DNA from: Lachnospiraceae bacterium Zagget2
GTDB taxonomy: Bacteria > Bacillota > Clostridia > Lachnospirales > Lachnospiraceae
Assembly: GCA_001941045.1 (NCBI GenBank)
Contig: MSHD01000046.1
Coordinates: forward strand, 1 to 56,092
Length of the DNA stretch: 56,092 nucleotides
Direction of reading: 5' to 3'
Positions 15,589 to 22,156 of the stretch are shown here, one piece after another. Each line of letters begins with the position of its first letter. The stretch's first letter is position 1. The position numbers and the translations under genes are program-made. Below the pieces are notes generated by a model. The model had not been told where the DNA came from. It worked only from the letters and a program-made list of their open reading frames with translations, and searched no databases.

Positions 15589-16382
15589 TTATGATAATTC
15601 TGTGTCCAGAAATGCCCGCAGCGTCTGCGTGACGCTCGTACATACATGCCCCGCGTGCGAACGTACTTCCGGGGTGGAATGCGCCATCGCGTAACTGTGA
15701 GGCGTCAGCTCCAGCATGGAAATATCGTTCTGATTGTCGCCGAAGGCCATAACCTCGTCCGGCCGGATTCCCTTTTTTTCGATATAGGCGCGAAGCGCAC
15801 TGCCCTTCCCCGAGCCCTTCATAATCATGTCAAACCAGTCATTCCCGGCACATAGAAAATCGGCAAGCATCCCATACTTTTTCTCAAAAAATGTCCGGAC
15901 GTTTCAATATTCTTTGGAAAGTCATAGATATACATCGCAATCTTCACGATCGTGTCATCGACCTCGTCCAGATCCTGAAAGACGCAGGTCTCATTTTTCA
16001 GCACATTGATGATCTGGTTTTCAAACCAGTCCGTCCTGGGATGGATATAACAGGCTTTCACGCCTGAAAGCAGAATATCCGTACAGGAAAGGCTCAGAAT
16101 GTCCGCAGAAACCTCACTCACCAGCTCACGCGGAAGCTTCTGCGCATACCGAATCGTCCCATGCTCCATAACCAACGCGCCGTTTTCACAGACAAAGCCG
16201 ATCCGATCCCGATACCCCTCAAATACCCGCCGCATATTGGCATACTGTCGCCCGCTCGCCGCGCAGAACTCATATCCCCGCTCCAGCAGCTCGCCCAGCA
16301 CATCCATAAACCCGTCTTCCATCTCCTGCGTCCCTTCCGGAATCAGCGTCCCGTCGAGGTCGCTCGCAATCAGTTTTATCAT
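15589..16382 (-). pseudogene. HAD-superfamily (Cof type) phosphatase with a frameshift
   Basis: The first part, from the ATG at 16382 after GAGGAACG, encodes the HAD nucleophile motif ASDLDGTL, the SGRQ motif and a cap domain. The frame then runs into a stop at 15825. A second frame, overlapping from about 15890, carries the rest: GMLADFLCAG, the motif lysine in GSGKGSALR and the final GDNQNDISML. The switch point is a run of six T residues on the coding strand (15886-15891). One extra T restores a continuous protein reading HFFEKKYGML. So the gene has either a true one-base deletion or an assembly error at a homopolymer. An intact product would be a sugar-phosphate phosphatase of about 264 residues. 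Confidence 0.85.
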
Positions 16383-16393
16383 TTGGTCGTTCC

Positions 16394-16672
16394 TCAACAA
16401 TAAAAGCGAATTTTATCATCCACGAAAAATTTCTTCCACTCTGTGCAGATATAAAAAAACTGAGCTGAAATAAATTCCATCAATTCCTTCAATTCTCCTG
16501 CAGGAATCTGACTCTTATTATTTGCCAGAATGCAGCCTCCATTTCGGGTAAGCCATATTTTTGTGCTGTTAGGTTTTGGATGCCCCTTAGAAACATGGAC
16601 GTGTATAGCTTCGGTATTTTCATTTGACCAAAAATATATCTTATAGCCACTTACCGTAAACAGATTAGGCAA
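16394..16672 (-). CDS. DUF4160 domain-containing protein
   Basis: This 92-residue protein has the DUF4160 pattern: FTVSGYKIYFWSNE, then A-I-H-V-H-V, then K-I-W-L near residue 45, and a C-terminal helix rich in E, L and F. A TTG start at 16672 is eight bases after AAGGAGG and gives a protein starting LPNLF, close to the common MPNLF opening of the family. The start overlaps the stop of the upstream gene by eight bases. DUF4160 genes often come with a small DUF2442-like partner and have been suggested as toxin-antitoxin-like, without proof known to me. Confidence 0.75.
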   Translation of the reverse strand: MPNLFTVSGYKIYFWSNENTEAIHVHVSKGHPKPNSTKIWLTRNGGCILANNKSQIPAGELKELMEFISAQFFYICTEWKKFFVDDKIRFYC

Positions 16673-16934
16673 TATGAATTCCTCCTTCTGCGGCATAACG
16701 ATACAGAAGATGCGCGTTGCTTTCAACCAATTTCTGAAACATTGCAATCTCATCGTCAGAATATCCCTGTCTCATAGTCCACTTATAAGTTGGAAGCTCA
16801 CACCTCGCGGAGTCAAATCCATCTTCTTTGGGACGCTCAAAATGAACCAGAACTTTCTTAATATCTCCATCCTGAATAATATGCGAATGCACAATCTCTG
16901 TCCCATCTCCCAATGTCATATATGGATACATCAT
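16665..16934 (-). CDS. small partner protein of DUF4160, unknown
   Basis: This encodes 89 residues starting at an ATG seven bases after AGGAGG. It is mostly hydrophilic, with KKVLVHFERPKEDGFDSARCELP in the middle (key residues H-F-E-R-P and C-E-L-P) and a helical C-terminus. It overlaps the DUF4160 gene and so is made from the same message. I do not recognise a named family. Base composition is lower in GC than in the neighbouring core genes. Confidence 0.6.
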   Translation of the reverse strand: MMYPYMTLGDGTEIVHSHIIQDGDIKKVLVHFERPKEDGFDSARCELPTYKWTMRQGYSDDEIAMFQKLVESNAHLLYRYAAEGGIHIA

Positions 16935-17017
16935 AGTACTACCTCCTGCTATTTCTGCAAAACCACTGCTAACATTTATAGTACCAAACCTGACATTTAT
17001 TTTAAAGTATTTTTTGG

Positions 17018-17142
17018 TCACGACACAAGTAATATTACACATGCAAGCAGCGCGAACGGCGCAATCGCTATCCCTTCCTCCTGCTCCTCACGTCCGTCCA
17101 TGCCGCGGCCGCGAGGCCCGCGAGCAGAATAATAAGCCCACC
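17018..17142 (-). pseudogene. decayed prepilin peptidase copy with a large internal deletion
   Basis: On the minus strand the DNA encodes IILLAGLAAAAWTDVRSRR and then, after a frame change, IAIAPFALLACVILLVS and a stop. These are the first 20 or so and last 20 or so residues of the intact prepilin peptidase at 18615-19052 (which has IILLAGLATAAWTDGRSRR and GIAIAPFALASCVILL). Everything between, including the GxGD active-site motif, is gone. So this is a remnant of a second copy. It lies 1.5 kb from the intact gene on the other side of the toxin-antitoxin-like module. Confidence 0.8.
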
Positions 17143-17248
17143 CGCATATCCATGAATGTAACTGCTGGGAGGAAAACGGTCTGGATGATTATGGATTGTA
17201 AGTAAATTTCTGTACTGTTCTACCGCCCGTCTGGTCGCCGAAGAATAC

Positions 17249-17965
17249 TCAATTATCTCCACCCACAGTCTTGCTTCTTTTAAGGCTGCGAATAATATCA
17301 TTCACGTTATTCGTATTTGCTGCTCCGGGATATTTCTTTTCAAAATCTATCAAAGACTCTTTTGCGGCCTTCTCCATATCTCTGTATTGTGCATACAGTT
17401 TTTCAAGTGCGCCTGCTTTCATTACCCTGTCAATGAATTCTCTGGATTCTGCGGGCAGCTTTTCCCAGCTTCCATACAGATTCTGAACTGCTGTTTGTAT
17501 CATTTCCAGTGATATTGGTTTCCCACATGCCTTCTGTTCTTCCAAAATACCGACCACATCGGAAATGTCATTTTTATACTGTCTTCCGGACATCAGTTTC
17601 ATCGCGACAAGATATTCCCCGGCAACAGTACGTACTTCAAGCACATTTCCGAAACGCTTGTAATATCTTGAATATTGCATCAGCTTTGGAGAATAGGAGC
17701 TCGTTCTGACGAAATCAGAATTAAGCCAGCCGTAAGGGAGTCTCATTTCGTCGCCGACTTTATTAATCGCATCTTTCATAGAAGAAGGCGCCTGTAAGAT
17801 CGCATCTATATTGTAGGTCATGTCACGAAATCCATAGTTGGCAAGAACTGCCGCACCGCCGACTAAGATAATTTCAACAGTCCCGTTTGACTTCCGGAAT
17901 TCTTTTGCCAGTCTGCTCAGACATCTGTCCAGATTTTCTTTCGTAAAAGTAAAGTCAGCAGACAT
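17249..17965 (-). CDS. DUF6036-type nucleotidyltransferase, toxin-like
   Basis: This 238-residue protein resembles nucleotidyltransferases of the AbiEii/DUF6036 type. The motif region reads VEIILVGGAAVLANYGFR then TYNIDAIL, where the usual D-x-D is N-I-D, so one metal-binding aspartate may be missing. Later blocks include EYLVAMKLMSGRQYKNDISDVVGIL, typical of the family. The upstream XRE-type gene overlaps its start by 11 bases. This arrangement matches type IV-like toxin-antitoxin pairs with an HTH antitoxin first and a nucleotidyltransferase toxin second. Toxicity is not shown by sequence. Confidence 0.75.
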   Translation of the reverse strand: MSADFTFTKENLDRCLSRLAKEFRKSNGTVEIILVGGAAVLANYGFRDMTYNIDAILQAPSSMKDAINKVGDEMRLPYGWLNSDFVRTSSYSPKLMQYSRYYKRFGNVLEVRTVAGEYLVAMKLMSGRQYKNDISDVVGILEEQKACGKPISLEMIQTAVQNLYGSWEKLPAESREFIDRVMKAGALEKLYAQYRDMEKAAKESLIDFEKKYPGAANTNNVNDIIRSLKRSKTVGGDN

Positions 17966-18542
17966 TTCTTATCTCACTTTCTACAATATTGAAGTGCAAA
18001 AACTCTGGTATCGCATTTTTCATGCATTCCCTGCGACACTTATCTGTCCCCATTTCCATATCAGACAAAACGGCGCCTGCCGGATAAATCGTTTCTTTCA
18101 GGCGCTGGCTGCGAATATCGTTATAATTAGTACAAACAGGAACATCATTCTCTCTGGAAAGATAATCGACCATCGCGAGCAGATAAAAGCTCTCGGCATA
18201 CCATCTTCGTTCATAGAGCGTTCTGATCTCATCACTTGACAGTATATCAATAATGAAATCAATATCACCCTTATCCTTTACCAGATGGCAGACATTACTT
18301 TTAAATAAGTCAAAATCAGGACGTTTAGGCTGTATTTTGTTCACATTTATCTCCGATTCTACCAGACTTTCCATACTGACATTCAGAGCTTTCGCAATCC
18401 TGTAGATCGTTTCAGCGGAACATTTCTCAATGCGAGCCTTGTGACTGCATATATCAACAATGGTAGTCTGAGGGACGCCGCTTTCCTTTGCAAGACGATA
18501 TTTTGACATTTTCCTTTCTGCCAGTAATTCATTAAGATACAT
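17955..18542 (-). CDS. XRE-family HTH protein, antitoxin-like
   Basis: This 195-residue protein has an N-terminal XRE helix-turn-helix (KYRLAKESGVPQTTIVDIC, about residues 13-32, then AETIYRIAKALNVSMESL). The remaining C-terminal part has no family I can name. It ends overlapping the nucleotidyltransferase gene. The ATG at 18542 is six bases after GGGGGGA. A consensus promoter with palindromes lies directly upstream, fitting self-repression as for many antitoxins. Confidence 0.8.
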   Translation of the reverse strand: MYLNELLAERKMSKYRLAKESGVPQTTIVDICSHKARIEKCSAETIYRIAKALNVSMESLVESEINVNKIQPKRPDFDLFKSNVCHLVKDKGDIDFIIDILSSDEIRTLYERRWYAESFYLLAMVDYLSRENDVPVCTNYNDIRSQRLKETIYPAGAVLSDMEMGTDKCRRECMKNAIPEFLHFNIVESEIRNVC

Positions 18543-18568
18543 AATGATCCCCCCAAAAGCAAAATACA

Positions 18569-18617
18569 TCGGTTAACCGAATTATATCTGTTAAGCAGAA
18601 TACTGTCAACGCTTTCA
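18569..18617 (-). promoter_or_regulatory. consensus promoter with palindromes and a cre-like site for the XRE module
   Basis: On the minus strand TTGACA (18609-18604) and TATAAT (18586-18581) are spaced by 17 bases. A perfect palindrome TCGGTTAACCGA lies at 18569-18580 just after the -10, and TCTGTTAAGCAGA at 18587-18599 is a second palindrome within the spacer. The 14 bases at 18604-18617 (minus strand TGAAAGCGTTGACA) match the Firmicutes catabolite-responsive consensus TGWAANCGNTNWCA at every defined position and overlap the -35. The palindromes are likely operators of the XRE protein. Confidence 0.8.
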
Positions 18618-19052
18618 TAAAAATGGTATTTTCCCATATAACAGGAGTAATATCACACACGAGGCCAACGCGAACGGCGCAATCGCTATTCCCTTCCCCT
18701 GCTTCCGCCCGCCACGAAACCGCGCGAACAGGCCAAAGGTCAGCGCGCCCGTCATCGCAAGGAACAACACCGTCAGTGCCTCCTCCGCGCCCAGATAAAA
18801 GCCGGTCACGGCGAAGAGTTTCACGTCCCCCGCGCCAATGCCGCCGGAAAAGAATAGATAAAGGGAAAAAAGAAGACCGCCCAGGGTCGCCATACCGGCG
18901 AGTGAGGCGCTAAGACTGCCGAAGCCGCAGAGCAGCAGCGGAATCCTTGCGAAGAACAGGACGAGGAGCAGTCCATTGGGGATTCGCCTGCTCCTCCCAT
19001 CCGTCCACGCCGCGGTCGCAAGACCTGCGAGCAGAATGATTTCATTGATCAT
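18615..19052 (-). CDS. A24 prepilin peptidase (TadV/CpaA-like)
   Basis: This is a small membrane aspartyl protease of about 145 residues that would cleave type IV-like prepilin leaders. The first active-site aspartate is in AWTDGRSRRIPNG near residue 17, and the second is in GGIGAGDVKLF (GxGD). Four or five hydrophobic helices surround them, and the short length without the methylase domain fits the TadV/CpaA subgroup. It is 13 bases after the PFL gene, at the end of the alaS-polA operon. No pilin or secretion ATPase genes are in the window. No strong ribosome binding site precedes the ATG. Confidence 0.88.
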   Translation of the reverse strand: MINEIILLAGLATAAWTDGRSRRIPNGLLLVLFFARIPLLLCGFGSLSASLAGMATLGGLLFSLYLFFSGGIGAGDVKLFAVTGFYLGAEEALTVLFLAMTGALTFGLFARFRGGRKQGKGIAIAPFALASCVILLLLYGKIPFL

Positions 19053-19065
19053 ATACTTATATACA

Positions 19066-20442
19066 CTAATTTTTAAAGCTGTGAATCGGCGCCGGAATGC
19101 GACCTGCACGATTCACAAAATCGTCGCAGGAAAAGCGGCTGACCGGCATGATCGGCGCGTAGCCGAGCAGGCCGCCGAACTCCACCGTCTCTCCCACACC
19201 TTTGCCGATGACCGGAATCAGGCGCACGGCCGTGGTCTTCTGGTTCACCATGCCGATTGCCATCTCATCCGCGATGATACCGGAGATCGTCGTCGCCTTC
19301 GTATCGCCCGGGATCGCGATCATGTCGAGCCCGACAGAACAGACACAGGTCATCGCTTCTAATTTTTCAAGACAAAGTGCACCCGCCTGCACCGCGTCGA
19401 TCATGCCCTGGTCCTCGCTGACCGGGATAAACGCGCCGCTTAAGCCCCCCACATAGGAGGAAGCCATGACGCCACCCTTCTTTACCTGATCGTTCAGCAG
19501 GGCAAGCGCTGCCGTCGTGCCGGGCGCACCCGCGTACTCCACGCCGATCTCATGCAGAATGTCCGCAACGCTGTCGCCGACCGCCGGGGTCGGGGCGAGC
19601 GAAAGATCGATAATGCCGAAGGGAATACCCAGTCTGCGGGACGCCTCCTGCGCCACGAGCTGCCCCACGCGCGTCACCTTGAAGGCCGTCTTCTTGATCG
19701 TCTCGCAGAGCACTTCAAAGCTCTCCCCGCGCACCTGCTCGAGCGCCGTCTTCACGACGCCCGGCCCGCTGACGCCCACGTTGATGACCGCGTCGCCCTC
19801 CGTAACGCCGTGGAAAGCCCCCGCCATAAAGGGATTGTCGTCCGGCGCATTGCAGAACACCACGAGCTTGGCGCAGCCAAGGGAATCCTGCTCCTTTGTG
19901 AGCTCCGCTGTCTCCCTGATAATTTCTCCCATGAGACGCACCGCGTCCATGTCAATGCCGGTCTTCGTTGAACCGACGTTGACCGAGCTGCACACACGCT
20001 CCGTCTCAGAGAGAGCACACGGAATCGCACGCATCAACAGCTCATCGCTCTTCGTGATGCCTTTCGAGACGAGCGCAGAGAAGCCGCCGAGGAAATTGAC
20101 GCCGACCTCCTTTGCCGCGCGGTCGAGCACCTTTGCGATCTCCACATAGTCGTCCGGCGTGTGGCAGGCCGCGCCGCCCACGAGTGCGATCGGCGTGACA
20201 GAGATACGCTTATTGACGATCGGAATCCCGTACTGTGCCTCGATCGCCTTTCCGGTGGAGACGAGGTCCCGCGCCGTCACCGTAATCTTTTCATAGATAT
20301 TTTTCTTCAGGGTCTCCAGATCCGCGTCGATGCAGTCCAGCAGGCTGATGCCCAGCGTGATCGTGCGCACGTCCAGATTCTCCTGATCGATCATTTTGTT
20401 TGTCTCGATCACTTCGCTGATGTTAATCATAGTCTGTCCCAT
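19066..20442 (-). CDS. PFL family protein (DUF711/UPF0210)
   Basis: This 458-residue protein matches the DUF711/UPF0210 family, which is structurally related to glycyl-radical enzymes but lacks their glycyl-radical motif. Features include [17 protein letters not shown] at the N-terminus, [53 protein letters not shown] and the C-terminal [14 protein letters not shown]. Function is unknown. It is nearly always paired with the small ACT-domain gene found immediately upstream here, so the two probably work together. Confidence 0.92.
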   Translation of the reverse strand: MGQTMINISEVIETNKMIDQENLDVRTITLGISLLDCIDADLETLKKNIYEKITVTARDLVSTGKAIEAQYGIPIVNKRISVTPIALVGGAACHTPDDYVEIAKVLDRAAKEVGVNFLGGFSALVSKGITKSDELLMRAIPCALSETERVCSSVNVGSTKTGIDMDAVRLMGEIIRETAELTKEQDSLGCAKLVVFCNAPDDNPFMAGAFHGVTEGDAVINVGVSGPGVVKTALEQVRGESFEVLCETIKKTAFKVTRVGQLVAQEASRRLGIPFGIIDLSLAPTPAVGDSVADILHEIGVEYAGAPGTTAALALLNDQVKKGGVMASSYVGGLSGAFIPVSEDQGMIDAVQAGALCLEKLEAMTCVCSVGLDMIAIPGDTKATTISGIIADEMAIGMVNQKTTAVRLIPVIGKGVGETVEFGGLLGYAPIMPVSRFSCDDFVNRAGRIPAPIHSFKN

Positions 20443-20459
20443 TTGCCGTCTCCTTCTCT

Positions 20460-20732
20460 TCAGATCCGGTGCATCATGTTGAAGATGTCCTCATGCTGGC
20501 AGCGGATGACGACGCCGATCTCCTGCCCGAGCGCGCCCAGATCGCCGGACATCTCCGTGACGTCGCCCGCTCCGGCTGCGTCCACGATCATCATCATATT
20601 GAAATAACCGTCCACAATTGTCTGGGAAATATTGAGGATATTCACCTTGTGCTCCGCCAGGTAGGTGCAGACCTTCGCGATGATTCCGACGGTATCGTGC
20701 CCCACGACTGTGATGATAAATCTGTTTTGCAT
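20460..20732 (-). CDS. ACT domain-containing protein (UPF0237)
   Basis: This 90-residue protein is a single ACT domain: [24 protein letters not shown], then [16 protein letters not shown], the usual ligand-binding fold for amino acids. It ends 17 bases before the PFL gene and is its standard partner. The likely role is as a small regulatory subunit sensing an amino acid, which is inference from the domain. Confidence 0.92.
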   Translation of the reverse strand: MQNRFIITVVGHDTVGIIAKVCTYLAEHKVNILNISQTIVDGYFNMMMIVDAAGAGDVTEMSGDLGALGQEIGVVIRCQHEDIFNMMHRI

Positions 20733-20747
20733 AATCTTGTTTCCTCC

Positions 20748-21545
20748 TTAGAACTCACATAGATGGGAACGTTCGTCCCGCTTTGCCACCTCGATGTCGA
20801 AATCGCCGGGGCTGTAATCCGTCGGGCCAAGCCGGATCTCCAGCTTCACTGTCTCATAAGCCAGCTCCTCGTAATTATTTTCCTTACTCAGATGCCCGAG
20901 ATAAATCTTTTTCATATCGTCATGCAACACGCGGCACAGGAGCTCTCCCGCGCTCTCGTTCGAGAGATGCCCGCGCTCCCCGAGGATGCGCTGCTTGAGC
21001 GGATAAGGATAGCGCCCGACCTCGAGCATCCGCACATCGTGATTTGCCTCGAGGAGCAGTACGTCCAGTCCCTGTAAATGCTGCACGATATAGTCGTCGT
21101 AGACGCCCATATCCGTTGCGACCGCAGCCTGCTTTCCGCCGCAGCAGAAATGATAGGCCACCGGATCCGCCGCGTCGTGGGAGATCGTGAAAGGCTGCGC
21201 CTCGATATCGCCGACCGTGAAGCTCTCATCCGCGCGTACCACGTGGTAAAGTTCCTCATCGACCGGCCCTAAGCTCGCCGTCGCCTTCATCCTCTCAATC
21301 GTCCCCGCCGTCGCGTAGATCGGGAATCCATATTTTCTCGCCAGCACGCCGACGCCCTTGATATGGTCCACGTGTTCATGCGTGATCAGAAGTCCGTCAA
21401 TATCCTGCCCGGTGAGCTCCAGCTCATGAAGGCCTTCCTCGATCCGCTTCGCGCTGACGCCCGCGTCCACCAGCAGCTGCGTCTGTCCGCTTCCTATGTA
21501 AATGCAGTTGCCGCTGCTTCCGCTGGCTATGCTGCAAAATCTCAT
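20748..21545 (-). CDS. MBL-fold metallohydrolase, WalJ/YycJ-like
   Basis: This 265-residue metallo-beta-lactamase-fold hydrolase starts MRFCSIASGSSGNCIYI, an opening typical of the WalJ/YycJ family. Metal-binding motifs are THEHVDHIKG (HxHxDH), SHDAADPVAY, the aspartate in ATDMGV and the histidine in LLEANHDVRML, plus LGHLSKENN late. Family members are linked to cell-wall control and to DNA repair as a 5'-exonuclease. It lies between coaE and the ACT gene. Confidence 0.9.
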   Translation of the reverse strand: MRFCSIASGSSGNCIYIGSGQTQLLVDAGVSAKRIEEGLHELELTGQDIDGLLITHEHVDHIKGVGVLARKYGFPIYATAGTIERMKATASLGPVDEELYHVVRADESFTVGDIEAQPFTISHDAADPVAYHFCCGGKQAAVATDMGVYDDYIVQHLQGLDVLLLEANHDVRMLEVGRYPYPLKQRILGERGHLSNESAGELLCRVLHDDMKKIYLGHLSKENNYEELAYETVKLEIRLGPTDYSPGDFDIEVAKRDERSHLCEF

Positions 21546-21562
21546 CTTCTGTCCATCCCTCT

Positions 21563-22156
21563 TCAGTTCTGCTGCCGCAGCGCCGCGTCGACCTGACGCC
21601 GGGTTTCCTCCACGCTGCCGTTGTTGTCGATCACGCGGTCACAGCGCGCCAGAAATTCCTCATGCGTCCGCTGGCTACGCAGCAGCGCGTCGATGCGTTC
21701 CTCGCTGTAGCCACGGCTTCCGCGCAGTCTCTGCCGCCGATTCTCTTCCTCTGTATAGATATACCAGGTCTCGTCGCAGAAGGCCTCGTAGTGCTCCTCC
21801 AGAAACAGGGCGGCCTCGACGACCGCAAGCGTCTCGCCCTTCCGCCCGGCCCCTTGGAGCCGCCGTAAGATCTCTTCCTTCACGGCCGGATGAATGATGC
21901 TGTTCAGAAGCAGCCGCTTCTCCTCATCCGCAAAGACAATATTTCCGAGCGCTTTCCGGTCGATCTTCCCGTCCGGACTCATGATACCATGTCCAAATGC
22001 GGCGAGCACCGGTTCATAGGCGATCGCTCCCGGCTCCATGACCTCGTGCCCTACCCGGTCCGCCTCGATCCGCAGCGCGCCATAGTGTCCCTCCAGATAA
22101 TCGAGCACCGCGCTCTTTCCGGCGCCGACGCCGCCGGTCACCCCGATGATTCTCAT
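21563..22156 (-). CDS. coaE: dephospho-CoA kinase
   Basis: This enzyme performs the last step of coenzyme A synthesis. The 197-residue P-loop kinase has GVTGGVGAGKSAVL (Walker A) at residues 5-18, the ADRVGHEVMEPG block, and LIHP-type motif NSIIHPAVKEEI. LVVEAALFLE-like strand (here TLAVVEAALFLEE) and the C-terminal DNNGSVEETRRQVD are also standard. Its ATG directly follows the polA stop, so they are co-translated. Length is normal. Confidence 0.95.
   Translation of the reverse strand: MRIIGVTGGVGAGKSAVLDYLEGHYGALRIEADRVGHEVMEPGAIAYEPVLAAFGHGIMSPDGKIDRKALGNIVFADEEKRLLLNSIIHPAVKEEILRRLQGAGRKGETLAVVEAALFLEEHYEAFCDETWYIYTEEENRRQRLRGSRGYSEERIDALLRSQRTHEEFLARCDRVIDNNGSVEETRRQVDAALRQQN

Noticed and set aside
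17068-17301. A 77-codon open frame containing AGLAAAAWTDVRSRR
   Set aside because: Only its C-terminal third is related to prepilin peptidase; the rest is unrelated and overlaps the nucleotidyltransferase gene. I treat it as a remnant, not a gene.
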